From Erythrobacter ani (GTDB lineage Bacteria > Pseudomonadota > Alphaproteobacteria > Sphingomonadales > Sphingomonadaceae), in contig NZ_JAGSPB010000001.1 in assembly GCF_019204025.1 (NCBI RefSeq), positions 62,001 through 126,000 on the forward strand: DNA of 64,000 bases, given 5' to 3'. The notes under the pieces are model-generated. The model ran no database searches and was not told the DNA's origin. It saw nothing but the letters and a program-made list of their open reading frames with translations. Below, piece by piece: positions 34,348 through 42,042 of the stretch (position 1 is its first letter; each line of letters begins with the position of its first letter). The translations under genes and the position numbers were made by a program.

Positions 34348-34944
34348 TCAATTCTGATAATGCTCGGCCATTGATGCTTCGAGGTTGGCAGCGGCCCGCT
34401 CTCGCGCCGTATCGCGCGGCAGACCGAGCGATTTGGCCAGCGCCGCGCCGATCAACGCATCGCCCAGCGCGAGCAAGACCAGACTAAGCGTGTCCTTGTG
34501 CACATGCATGTCATCACCATGCGTCTCCGCCTCCTCAGGCGCGATCTCGTCCACGAGTTCATGAATGGTCGAAATGATCGGATTGAGCGCGTCTTCATTC
34601 CCGGTCAGCAACATCCAGCTGGTCAGTGCGCCGGCTCCCTCGCGATCGAACGCGTCGAAAGCGAGGTCAACGACTTCGCGCGCTGAACCAAGCCCTGCGC
34701 GGCTGGCGCGAACGGCATCTATGATCGTTTCGCATACCGTTTTGGCGAGATGTTCTGCCAACGCCTTTTGCAGCCCGGATGCCGAGCCGAAATGATGTAG
34801 CAGATTGGCATGCGTGCGCCCGATCCGGCCAGCCACCGCTTTGAGCGTGACCGATTGCGGCCCCGTCTCGATGAGTAAAGCGCGCGCGGCCTCAAGGGCG
34901 GAACTACGCGACTCTTCTGGCGTTAACCTCTTGCGACTTGTCAT
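34348..34944 (-). CDS. TetR-family transcriptional regulator
   Basis: The 198-residue product has the TetR helix-turn-helix at residues 15-60 (ALEAARALLIETGPQSVTLKAVAGRIGRTHANLLHHFGS), followed by an all-helical ligand domain with a His/Asp cluster (EAETHGDDMHVHKD). It is divergent from the hydrolase gene at 34975 with only 30 bp between the start codons, so it most likely represses that gene and itself. The inducer is unknown. AGGGA precedes the start. Confidence 0.88.
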   Translation of the reverse strand: MTSRKRLTPEESRSSALEAARALLIETGPQSVTLKAVAGRIGRTHANLLHHFGSASGLQKALAEHLAKTVCETIIDAVRASRAGLGSAREVVDLAFDAFDREGAGALTSWMLLTGNEDALNPIISTIHELVDEIAPEEAETHGDDMHVHKDTLSLVLLALGDALIGAALAKSLGLPRDTARERAAANLEASMAEHYQN

Positions 34945-34974
34945 TAATTTGCATCCCTAATAAAAAGTAAAGCC

Positions 34975-35904
34975 ATGAACAAGCAAACCTCGTTCGAAAT
35001 CGACCGCTCCAAGCCTGTCGATAGTGCCCGGAAGGGCGATGGCTCGCTCGGCCTTGCCCGCGGCAGTGCAACGCCTGCGGAACACGAGTTGATCGTTCGA
35101 AACGAGCGTTTCCCCAGGGAAGCGATGGTCCCCCGCCACTGGCACTCCGGCGATCCCGTCGCGACCGCATGGTACAATTCGGTGTCCGCCAGCCTGCCGC
35201 GCGGTGAGGCATTCTTCATTGATACCCTGCGGCTGTTTCGCGACGACTTGCCCGCCGAATTGGCACGCGAAGTGAAGGCTTTCACGACTCAGGAGATTAA
35301 CCACACCCGTGAACATGTGGCTTTCAACAGGCTCGTGTCCGACCACGGCTACAACGTGGAAAGCATCGACCAAGGTATCCAGGCCATGCTCGCGCTGACC
35401 GAGGGACGGCCCAAGGAATTCAATCTCGCCATCACAATCGCCCTCGAACATTTCGCTGCGATAATCAGCCGTCATCTGCTGCAATATCCCGAATATCTGG
35501 ACGGTGCAGATCCGGTCGCTGCAGAGGTCTGGCGCTGGCATGCGACCGAAGAAATCGAACACAAGGGCCTCGTGTATGACGTCTGGCTGCATGCAACGCG
35601 CAATTGGAGTGCGTGGAAACGGTACAAGACCCGCGCAATGATCGCGGCCCTTATTACGAAAAAGTATTTCGGCAATCGGATCCGGGATGCGATCGGTTTG
35701 CTGGAGCAGGACGGCTTCACCCGGAAACAGGCAAAGCGTAAGCTGTACGCATTCCTGTGGTGGAAACCCGGCATGATGCGCCGCATGTTCGTCGAATGGG
35801 CGAGCATATTGAAACCGAGTTTCCATCCTTGGCAGCATGACGACCGCGAGCTGATCCAAAAATGGGAAAGCCCATACAAGGACGCGGTGATGCCCGCCGA
35901 ATAA
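34975..35904 (+). CDS. Predicted metal-dependent hydrolase of the COG3687 (PF10118) family
   Basis: The 309-residue, mostly helical protein has a ferritin-like distribution of metal ligands: EINHTREHVAFN, LEHFAAIISRHLLQYPE and WRWHATEEIEHKGLVYDVWLH. IVRNERF..VPRHWHSGDPVATA is the family N-terminus. The motifs suggest a di-iron centre more than a hydrolase site, so hydrolase may be a misnomer. It is divergent from a TetR gene and followed by a strong terminator, so it appears to be a single regulated gene. Confidence 0.82.
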   Translation: MNKQTSFEIDRSKPVDSARKGDGSLGLARGSATPAEHELIVRNERFPREAMVPRHWHSGDPVATAWYNSVSASLPRGEAFFIDTLRLFRDDLPAELAREVKAFTTQEINHTREHVAFNRLVSDHGYNVESIDQGIQAMLALTEGRPKEFNLAITIALEHFAAIISRHLLQYPEYLDGADPVAAEVWRWHATEEIEHKGLVYDVWLHATRNWSAWKRYKTRAMIAALITKKYFGNRIRDAIGLLEQDGFTRKQAKRKLYAFLWWKPGMMRRMFVEWASILKPSFHPWQHDDRELIQKWESPYKDAVMPAE

Positions 35905-35924
35905 AGCGGTAGAACCCGAAATTG

Positions 35925-35963
35925 AAAACCCCGATGCTCGGTCGAGCAATCGGGGTTTTCTTT
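35925..35963 (+). terminator. Strong terminator, probably bidirectional
   Basis: AAAACCCCGAT pairs with ATCGGGGTTTT, with an inner GCTC/GAGC stem, and is followed by CTTT. It lies between the hydrolase gene and the convergent GNAT gene and has A- and T-runs on both sides. Confidence 0.92.
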
Positions 35964-35981
35964 GGATCAGAAGAATCTAGA

Positions 35982-36539
35982 TCAGGCAGCTTGGATCGCA
36001 GCGACGGTCATGTGCACGGCATCTCGCCCCGCCAGAGATATCTCATACTCGGCTGTCGGAGCCTTCGCTCCTCGTCCGCACGAATGGCGTTCGACCACTC
36101 TTCCTGTCGGTGCGAAACCAAGCTTGCGCAGGACAGTCCCCGATGCGGGATTGTCGAGGAAATGCGATGCTACGACGGTTTCGTGTCCGAGTGTTGGGGC
36201 AATGGCAAGCACGGCCGCACCGGCCTCGGTCGCGAAGCCTTGCCCCCAAAAGGGGCGCGCGATCCAGTATCCCAGTTCGACAGCATCTGAGCGGTCGTCC
36301 AGTGGATCGATGCCAATGCAGCCTACCACTTCGGAGTCGCTCGCTCTGGTAATCAGAAAGCGCGGAAACTTAGGCTCGATCGGTAAGGATACGAATTCGC
36401 GGGCGTCCTCTGCGACATATGGCCAAGGGGCACGGGCAAGATTGCGCACCACACCTTCGTCGGAAATACCTGCAAGTACTCCCTGCCAGTCTTCCGGCCA
36501 AATCGGTCTTAACAACAATCTGTCGCTGCGATGGAACAC
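35982..36539 (-). CDS. GNAT N-acetyltransferase, RimJ/RimL type
   Basis: The protein (185 residues from the GTG at 36539) shows the acetyl-CoA fold: RLLLRPIWPEDWQGVLAGI, SEVVGCIGIDPLDD, VELGYWIARPFWGQGFATEAG (the pyrophosphate-binding loop) and LDNPASGTVLRKLGF. RimJ/RimL relatives acetylate protein N-termini or small amines. I chose the GTG because GAGGAGAGAG is placed ideally before it; an ATG at 36611 is in frame but has no ribosome-binding site. Confidence 0.85.
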   Translation of the reverse strand: MFHRSDRLLLRPIWPEDWQGVLAGISDEGVVRNLARAPWPYVAEDAREFVSLPIEPKFPRFLITRASDSEVVGCIGIDPLDDRSDAVELGYWIARPFWGQGFATEAGAAVLAIAPTLGHETVVASHFLDNPASGTVLRKLGFAPTGRVVERHSCGRGAKAPTAEYEISLAGRDAVHMTVAAIQAA

Positions 36540-36655
36540 GAACTCTCTCTCCTCAACAAGGTCGAGACCGCCCCTGTTCAAACAGATAGGGACGATCCAT
36601 GACGAATACATGGCGGCAAAATAAATATTCCGCCGAAATGTGAGGGAGATACGAC

Positions 36656-36703
36656 AAGAGGGAGACGGGCTCCCTGATTACCAGGAAAGCCCATCTCCCT
36701 CTT
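36656..36703. terminator. Long inverted repeat downstream of rpmA
   Basis: AAGAGGGAGACGGGCT pairs with AGCCCATCTCCCTCTT (one mismatch) around a 16-base loop. It lies 62 bp beyond the rpmA stop and probably ends the rplU-rpmA transcript, although the T-tract on the minus strand is short. Confidence 0.7.
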
Positions 36704-36764
36704 CGTCTGCCGACTTATCGGCTGGGACCGTCCTGGAGGACGATCCCTTTAACGAACCGTCCGG

Positions 36765-37034
36765 TTATTCGGCTGCTTCCGCAATCGCGTCGACCGACAC
36801 GTATTTGCGGTCTTGCTTGCCTTTGTGGAATCGCACCACACCATGCTCGAGCGCGAATAGCGTGTGATCCTTGCCCATCCCGACATTGGTGCCCGGATAG
36901 AATTTGGTGCCGCGCTGACGCACGATAATGTTGCCAGCAACCACGTTTTCGCTGCCGAACTTCTTCACACCAAGACGGCGACCTGCTGAGTCGCGACCGT
37001 TACGCGATGAACCGCCTGCTTTTTTATGTGCCAT
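36765..37034 (-). CDS. rpmA: 50S ribosomal protein L27
   Basis: The 89-residue protein begins [16 protein letters not shown], the extended N-terminal tail that reaches the peptidyl transferase centre, followed by [10 protein letters not shown] and [24 protein letters not shown]. It is cotranscribed with rplU 12 bp upstream, the usual bacterial pair. Confidence 0.98.
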   Translation of the reverse strand: MAHKKAGGSSRNGRDSAGRRLGVKKFGSENVVAGNIIVRQRGTKFYPGTNVGMGKDHTLFALEHGVVRFHKGKQDRKYVSVDAIAEAAE

Positions 37035-37046
37035 GGTTCTACGTCC

Positions 37047-37565
37047 TTACTTGCTATCGTCAGCCTTGGGCGCTGCCTTTTTGGCAGGCGCTTTCTTGGC
37101 TGGTGCTTTCTTCGCGGCGGGCTTCTTCGCAGGAGCCGCCTTCTTTGCTTCGGTTGCCGTCGCTTTTGCTTCGGCGGCCGCGCCCTTGGCTGCAGGCTTC
37201 TTGGCAGGAGCCGCTTTGGCTTCGGTCTTAGGAGCAGCGGCCTTTTTGGCCGGCGCCTTCTTCGCGCCTTCGCCCACGTCAGTAATACGCAGCAGCGTCA
37301 TCTGCTGACGATGACCGGCCTTGCGGCGATAGTTGTGACGGCGACGCTTCTTGAAAACAACGACCTTCTCGCTCTTCGCCTGCGCGATGATCTCTGCCGA
37401 AACGCTCACCTTGGAAGCGTCAGCGACATTGTCGCCCTCGCCTGCCAGCAGGACGTCGCCCAGCGTGATCGTGTCGCCGGCTTCACCAGCGAGTTTTTCA
37501 ACGGCAATTTTATCTCCGGCGGCAACCCGATACTGCTTGCCGCCCGTGCGCACTATCGCGAACAT
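37047..37565 (-). CDS. rplU: 50S ribosomal protein L21 with a long Lys/Ala/Pro tail
   Basis: Residues 1-101 are standard L21 ([14 protein letters not shown] to the [16 protein letters not shown] block that binds 23S rRNA). The remaining 70 residues are almost entirely Lys, Ala and Pro with repeats of KKAPAKK and [10 protein letters not shown], resembling a histone H1 C-terminal tail. L21 is normally about 103 residues. Such basic tails occur on some alphaproteobacterial L21 proteins; they are probably disordered and may contact RNA. Confidence 0.97.
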   Translation of the reverse strand: MFAIVRTGGKQYRVAAGDKIAVEKLAGEAGDTITLGDVLLAGEGDNVADASKVSVSAEIIAQAKSEKVVVFKKRRRHNYRRKAGHRQQMTLLRITDVGEGAKKAPAKKAAAPKTEAKAAPAKKPAAKGAAAEAKATATEAKKAAPAKKPAAKKAPAKKAPAKKAAPKADDSK

Positions 37566-37672
37566 GGCTTATACTCTCAATCTCTTGGCGTGTCTGATAT
37601 CGCGCGGACGGTTCCGCACCAATCAAACGGCAATGCGGCGCTGCAAAGGATGCAGCGTCGGAAAGATGGTCG

Positions 37673-37701
37673 CCGTTAAGGGAAACACCGGCTCAAGTCA
37701 A
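37673..37701 (-). promoter_or_regulatory. Probable promoter of rplU-rpmA
   Basis: TTGACT (37696-37701) and TAACGG (37673-37678) are separated by exactly 17 bp on the minus strand. Transcription from about 37666 gives a 100-nt leader containing the hairpin GCTGC...GCAGC (near 37640-37660). Confidence 0.6.
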
Positions 37702-37801
37702 CGCTCCTTCGCGGACATTTTGCCCAAATACCGACATTTCCGATTCTCGATCGTTGCCGGGTTTCCGCAGTGTTACCATCGTGATATTCGCTGATGTCAC
37801 A

Positions 37802-38308
37802 ATGAATCGTGCAACTCCATCCTTTCTAATGGCGGCAGTCGCTGCCGCGACGCTCGCCGGATGCGCCGGGGACAGCGGGCGCTATCCTTCGCTCGCCGTG
37901 CGCGATGTGGAACGGGCCATGGGCCAGTTCACGCCAGCCGCAGTAGAGAATGCGGAACCGATTCGTCCGGTCGCGTCAGCTGCCGACTTGGCGCAGGTGA
38001 CGCGGCGCGCGCAGGAATCCCACCGCCGGTTTCAGGATGCCCGGTCCGGTGCGACTCGGCTTGTCGAAAGCGCTCGCGGCCTGAGCATCGAAAGCAATGC
38101 GCGCCAGCGCGCTCTTGTAGCCCTCGCCGACCTTACGACCCTGCGCAGTGACACGACCCTCGCAGTGGGCGATCTCGACCTGTTGAAAGCCGAGGCAGCG
38201 ACCACTTTTGCGCCAACAGAGGAGATCGACGCAGCGCGTGCGGAGGTTGCGGCTTTGGTTGATGAACAAAACAGCGCGCTCGATCACCTGTGGGACCAGC
38301 TTCGATAG
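37802..38308 (+). CDS. Small putative lipoprotein of unknown function
   Basis: The 168-residue product has a lipobox signal (VAAATLAGCAGD) and a helical mature part rich in Ala, Arg and Glu. DARSGATRLVESARGLSIESNARQRAL suggests a coiled coil. No family is recognised. It ends one base into the start of the Fnr gene (TAGTG), so the two are probably cotranscribed. Confidence 0.78.
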   Translation: MNRATPSFLMAAVAAATLAGCAGDSGRYPSLAVRDVERAMGQFTPAAVENAEPIRPVASAADLAQVTRRAQESHRRFQDARSGATRLVESARGLSIESNARQRALVALADLTTLRSDTTLAVGDLDLLKAEAATTFAPTEEIDAARAEVAALVDEQNSALDHLWDQLR

Positions 38309-39006
38309 TGAACCTCACCTGCGAAACCTGCCCCGTAAAAGAGAGCGCCGCTTGCGCCGTTTTGACGGAAGAGGAGCGCGATGCCCTTGCCTCGGCAGGC
38401 CGAACGCGTGCATTGAAACGCGGCGAAATGCTGTTTGCTGCGGGTGACGAAGATGCTGCTTGTGCCACATTGGTTTCAGGCGCGCTGAAAGTTTCGGCTA
38501 TAGACCAGGATGGAAACGAGCAGATCCTCGCTCTGGTTCACCCATCGGGCTTCATCGGCGAGTTGTTTGCTCCGTTCGCGCATCACGATGTCGTCGCGCT
38601 TACCGAAAGCCGCCTTTGCACCTTTGCTCGCAAAGATATCGAACGCGCCATCGAAGAATACCCTGCACTTGCCCGCGCGCTACTAAGGCGAAGCCAAGAG
38701 GACCTTCTGGCAACGCGCAGCCTGCTCGAGCTGACGGCGCAGGCCGATGCCGAAACTCGGCTTGCCGCCCTGCTCCACGATTTCGCGGCGGCTGCAAGCC
38801 AATCGTCCTGTCACCTCGCGGATGAATTCGAGTTGCCGCTGACCCGAGGTGAAATCGCCAACATGCTTGGACTGACGATCGAAACCGTGAGCCGCAAACT
38901 TGGCGAAATCGAAGAATCCGGAGCGATCCTGCGCAAAGGAAAACGCGGGATCGAACTGGTCGACCCCGCGCTTCTTCAGGCCCTCTCTGGCCGCCAGACC
39001 ATTTAG
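38308..39006 (+). CDS. Fnr-type oxygen-sensing transcriptional regulator
   Basis: The GTG start gives a 232-residue Crp/Fnr-family protein. Cysteines in TCETCPVKESAAC at the N-terminus plus a fourth Cys in ESRLCTFARKDIE match the ligand set of the oxygen-labile [4Fe-4S] cluster of FNR. The C-terminal helix-turn-helix LTRGEIANMLGLTIETVSRKLGEIE has the E--SR readout that recognises TTGAT half-sites. It should activate genes under low oxygen. A perfect FNR box lies upstream of the next gene on the opposite strand, within 600 bp. Confidence 0.92.
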   Translation: MNLTCETCPVKESAACAVLTEEERDALASAGRTRALKRGEMLFAAGDEDAACATLVSGALKVSAIDQDGNEQILALVHPSGFIGELFAPFAHHDVVALTESRLCTFARKDIERAIEEYPALARALLRRSQEDLLATRSLLELTAQADAETRLAALLHDFAAAASQSSCHLADEFELPLTRGEIANMLGLTIETVSRKLGEIEESGAILRKGKRGIELVDPALLQALSGRQTI

Positions 39007-39048
39007 GCCCGGCAGATATCCAGCGTCTGGGCAACCGAGCCCCTTCGA

Positions 39049-39489
39049 TCACACCAGCGCGGCGATCGTGATTGCAGCGCAGGCCCAAAGTACGATGAGA
39101 ACTGGCAGGATCAGGACCTGGATCGCCGCGTCGCGCGGAGCGAGCCGCCCGGTGTTGGTCATGATGCCGACCTGCTCGAATTTTCCGCTGGTCATCGGCT
39201 TGGTTTCGTTGTTCGCCAAGCGAGTCCAGATGGCCGGAACACCAAATCCGGCAATGATGAATACCGCGAAAATCGCCATCGGGATGAGGAGCCCTGGTGT
39301 GCTGAATGCCGCGAACATGAGGCCGATAAAGGCGAGGTAGCAACCGACGGTCGCCGCATAGAGAGCTGTAGGCAACTCGAAATTGCGGTCGGTGTCGACT
39401 TGGTGTCGAGGGCCATTCGGAATGTGGACAGGGGCATCGACAATGCGCGCCTCTCCGCGGGCGATAAGGTCTTCGACTTGCTTACTCAT
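39049..39489 (-). CDS. Small membrane protein, predicted Fnr-activated
   Basis: The 146-residue product has three hydrophobic segments (about 43-63, 66-86 and 124-145) and a polar N-terminus with HIPNGPRHQVDTDR. I do not recognise the family. AAGGAGAAG precedes the ATG. The promoter has a perfect FNR box centred about 59 bp upstream with CATAAAT in the position expected for a class II FNR promoter. It is convergent with the Fnr gene. A role under oxygen limitation is inferred from this. Confidence 0.78.
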   Translation of the reverse strand: MSKQVEDLIARGEARIVDAPVHIPNGPRHQVDTDRNFELPTALYAATVGCYLAFIGLMFAAFSTPGLLIPMAIFAVFIIAGFGVPAIWTRLANNETKPMTSGKFEQVGIMTNTGRLAPRDAAIQVLILPVLIVLWACAAITIAALV

Positions 39490-39541
39490 GGGGCTTCTCC
39501 TTGGTTGGAAGGAGATTTATGCGCTGCGGTGACGTGCCACC

Positions 39542-39555
39542 TTGATTCAGATCAA
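39542..39555 (-). promoter_or_regulatory. FNR box
   Basis: TTGAT-N4-ATCAA matches the FNR consensus exactly. On the minus strand it is followed after about 20-22 bp by CATAAAT and then by the ribosome-binding site and start at 39489, the geometry of a class II FNR-activated promoter. Confidence 0.88.
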
Positions 39556-39565
39556 ATTGCGAGAA

Positions 39566-40030
39566 TTATTCCGATTTCCAGCGCGCGAGGTCACTGTGGT
39601 CGGCGCCGCGCGGTTCGATCCAGTGCCAGGTCCCACCGCGCAGTTCGCGTTTCCAGAACCATGCTGCACTCTTGAGATGGTCCATCGCAAAATCGACTGC
39701 GTTGATGGCATCTCTGCGGTGACGCGAAGCAGCGGCCACGCAAACGATCGGATCGCCCGGCACCATCCGGCCCAGCCGGTGAACGATCGTTATCGCCGTG
39801 ATATCGAAGCGGTCCCGTGCCGCTCTCGCAAGATCTTCCATACCCGGGAGCGTGAGCGGTTCGTAATGCGACAACTCCAGCGCTTCTACGTCGCCGCTTG
39901 AGCTGACATATCCGGTGAAGTTTGCGACACCGCCTTTGCTCATGGTGCTATCGGCGGTCGCCTGGATGATCTCCTGCGGGTCAAACGGGCCGTCCAACAG
40001 CCGAATATCCTCGAACATTAGGCGCGGCAT
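39566..40030 (-). CDS. moaE: Molybdopterin synthase catalytic subunit MoaE
   Basis: The 154-residue protein has GVANFTGYVSSSG, ALELSHYEPLT, ITIVHRLGRMVPGD and the catalytic Lys region FAMDHLKSAAWFWKRE. It takes sulfur from thiocarboxylated MoaD to convert cyclic pyranopterin monophosphate to molybdopterin. It is third in the moaA-moaD-moaE run. Confidence 0.95.
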   Translation of the reverse strand: MPRLMFEDIRLLDGPFDPQEIIQATADSTMSKGGVANFTGYVSSSGDVEALELSHYEPLTLPGMEDLARAARDRFDITAITIVHRLGRMVPGDPIVCVAAASRHRRDAINAVDFAMDHLKSAAWFWKRELRGGTWHWIEPRGADHSDLARWKSE

Positions 40031-40042
40031 CGCATTGCCATA

Positions 40043-40285
40043 TCAACCTCCACTCACTGGCGGCAGCAGCGCGACCTCATCCCCATCCTTCGCTTGGAGA
40101 GAGGTCTTGTCTGCGAGGACTCTCCCACCGCAGGCAATATTGACGCGGTCATCGGCAAGCTGCTGCGCGATGTCAGTGCCGACCGCCCCGATCAAACCGG
40201 TCCAGTCGAGCGGTGCGGGGACAGCCCGACTCTCCTCGCCAGCCGCGTCGCGCAACGGACCGAGAAACAGGATCGTGACGGTCAA
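40043..40285 (-). CDS. moaD: Molybdopterin synthase sulfur carrier MoaD
   Basis: This 80-residue ubiquitin-like protein ends in the required Gly-Gly (PPVSGG), which is thiocarboxylated for sulfur transfer to MoaE. VTILFLGPLRDAAGEE and VNIACGGRVLADKTSLQAKDGDEVALL fit the MoaD fold. It lies two bases after moaA and 12 bp before moaE. Confidence 0.93.
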   Translation of the reverse strand: MTVTILFLGPLRDAAGEESRAVPAPLDWTGLIGAVGTDIAQQLADDRVNIACGGRVLADKTSLQAKDGDEVALLPPVSGG

Positions 40286-40287
40286 CC

Positions 40288-41346
40288 CTAACCCCCAGTC
40301 ATCGACATGTGGCGCGGCTGAGCAGGCTCCGCTCCGCGCTCGTCCATCCGGAAATGGTGTTTCTCCGGCTTGATCATCATCGCCTGCGCCAGTGCATCGG
40401 CCAGATTTCGCTCGGGATTATCCGAACGCAGGGCCGCTCGCAGATCAACGCGCTCCGCTCCGCCAAGGCAGGGGTAGAGCTGCCCCGTCGCGGTGACCCG
40501 GAGCCGGTTGCAGCCCGCACAGAAATTCCCTGTCAGCGGCGTGATGAGACCAAGCCGCCCGCCGGTTTCAGCGATCCGGACATAGCGCGCAGGTCCGCCT
40601 GTGCTGTGATCGATGTCCTCAAGCTGCCAGCGCTGCTCGAGTCGATCACGGACCACGCTTAGCGGCAGGAACTGATCGAGCCGTTCTTCATCTACGTCCC
40701 CCAACGGCATCACCTCTATCAGCGTCACGTCATGCCCTTGCGAGTGCCCCCAAGCGATGAGTTCAGGCAGTTCTTCCTCATTTACGCCTTTGAGCGCAAC
40801 GGCGTTGAGCTTCACCTTTAGACCGGCATCCCGAGCTGCGGCGATCCCGTCGAGCACTTGAGGCAGCGCATCCCGCCTAGTGAGCACGGCAAAACGATCG
40901 CGATCGAGCGTATCGAGCGACACGTTCACGCGGCGAACACCCGCCTTTGCCAGCGCATCAGCGTGCTGTGCCAGCTGCGTCGCGTTGGTCGTCAAAGTCA
41001 ACTCTTCGAGACCGTGGCCGATGCGCCGCCCCAAAGCGGTGAAGAGATCGACGATATCGCGCCGCACCAGCGGTTCCCCCCCAGTGATCCGTATCTTGCT
41101 CACACCGCGCGCAATGAAACCCGTGGCCAACTCATAAAGTTCTTCGAGTGTGAGAACCTCGCGCCGGGGAAGAAACTTCATCTTCTCCGGCATGCAATAG
41201 GTACACCGCAGGTCGCAGCGGTCGGTCACAGACAAACGCATATAGGATATCGAACGCTGGAACTGGTCGATCAGCGGGGCCGCAGCTCCGCCGACGGAGA
41301 TTATGTCGGGGGTGCGTGGTCCCCCAAGGGCTGTCAGCTTATTCAT
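40288..41346 (-). CDS. moaA: GTP 3',8-cyclase MoaA
   Basis: The 352-residue radical SAM enzyme has the N-terminal cluster motif CDLRCTYC (C-x3-C-x2-C) and the C-terminal second [4Fe-4S] site CAGCNRLRVTATGQLYPC. GGEPLVRRDIVDL and SLDTLDRDRF are standard blocks. With MoaC (not in the window) it converts GTP to cyclic pyranopterin monophosphate. The protein ends SMTGG rather than the usual GG-only tail but keeps two terminal glycines. Its start overlaps the preceding small gene by eight bases. Confidence 0.95.
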   Translation of the reverse strand: MNKLTALGGPRTPDIISVGGAAAPLIDQFQRSISYMRLSVTDRCDLRCTYCMPEKMKFLPRREVLTLEELYELATGFIARGVSKIRITGGEPLVRRDIVDLFTALGRRIGHGLEELTLTTNATQLAQHADALAKAGVRRVNVSLDTLDRDRFAVLTRRDALPQVLDGIAAARDAGLKVKLNAVALKGVNEEELPELIAWGHSQGHDVTLIEVMPLGDVDEERLDQFLPLSVVRDRLEQRWQLEDIDHSTGGPARYVRIAETGGRLGLITPLTGNFCAGCNRLRVTATGQLYPCLGGAERVDLRAALRSDNPERNLADALAQAMMIKPEKHHFRMDERGAEPAQPRHMSMTGG

Positions 41347-41653
41347 CAAGCGCAATATACTGACCTGTGACGCCGGGCGCATCCCTCAAATATGCGAGCG
41401 TTTCCCGAAGGCCCGCGCCCGAGCCACCGATCACGTTGACCCGTTTAGGCGCATATTCGCGGGCTAGATCTCTGGCCAGCGAGCGCCGCCAGTCATCCTG
41501 CTCGCTCGTGGCTGCGGGCAACGCGATGGCCAAGGCCGAAACGCCCGGCTGGCTGAGCTTATGTCTCGCCGTCTCAAGATGATCGGCGAAGAACACGGCG
41601 CTTGCTGAGAGACCACCGGCCGACAAGATTTCGATGGCCAGCACTTCCTGCAT
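41339..41653 (-). CDS. Small Rossmann-like protein of unknown function
   Basis: The 104-residue product reads like a truncated Rossmann/SDR fold: VLAIEILSAGGLSASAVFF, VSALAIALP, and a C-terminal GGSGAGLRETLAYLRDAPGVTGQYIALD that resembles the tail of short-chain dehydrogenases after the catalytic region. No catalytic Tyr/Lys is visible. It sits between folB (1-base overlap) and moaA (8-base overlap), so pterin chemistry is the natural association, but no function is known. Confidence 0.7.
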   Translation of the reverse strand: MQEVLAIEILSAGGLSASAVFFADHLETARHKLSQPGVSALAIALPAATSEQDDWRRSLARDLAREYAPKRVNVIGGSGAGLRETLAYLRDAPGVTGQYIALDE

Positions 41654-42030
41654 CAGTCGGACGGCCGCTCACGGTGCAGCGTGATGCCGATCTTTTCGTT
41701 CGCCTCGGCAATGGCGAGCTTCACGATCTTTACCGTGATCGCCTGTACCCGCGCATCCTGCACGAAAAGCGTTTCACATATATGGTCGGCAACCGCCTCG
41801 ATCAGCTTGAAATGGACGCCTTCAGGCAAGCCTTCGGACGCCGCGAATTTAAGATCCATGTAGTTCTTGCTCGCATCAAGCGGTGTGTCGGGATCGTAGC
41901 GGTCTGCAACATCATAGCGCGCCTGAACGGTAATGCGGAGCGGCTGTGGCTTGCCGGTTTCCTCCGAATAGATGCCGGTAAGGACATCGACTTCGAGATC
42001 GGCAACTTCGAGAATAAGCGAATCGTTCAT
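41653..42030 (-). CDS. folB: Dihydroneopterin aldolase
   Basis: The 125-residue protein has LEVDVLTGIYSEETGKPQPLRITV, MDLKFA...FKLIEAVADHICETLF with the conserved Glu, and VKIVKLAIAEANEKIGITLHRE. It belongs to the FolB fold and would form 6-hydroxymethyl-dihydropterin for folate synthesis. It follows the methyltransferase gene by 12 bp. Confidence 0.9.
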   Translation of the reverse strand: MNDSLILEVADLEVDVLTGIYSEETGKPQPLRITVQARYDVADRYDPDTPLDASKNYMDLKFAASEGLPEGVHFKLIEAVADHICETLFVQDARVQAITVKIVKLAIAEANEKIGITLHRERPSD

Positions 42031-42042
42031 ATGATTTTGCCT

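Noticed and set aside
34957..35949. 330-codon frame antisense to the COG3687 gene
   Set aside because: It is a shadow of the sense gene and its terminator.
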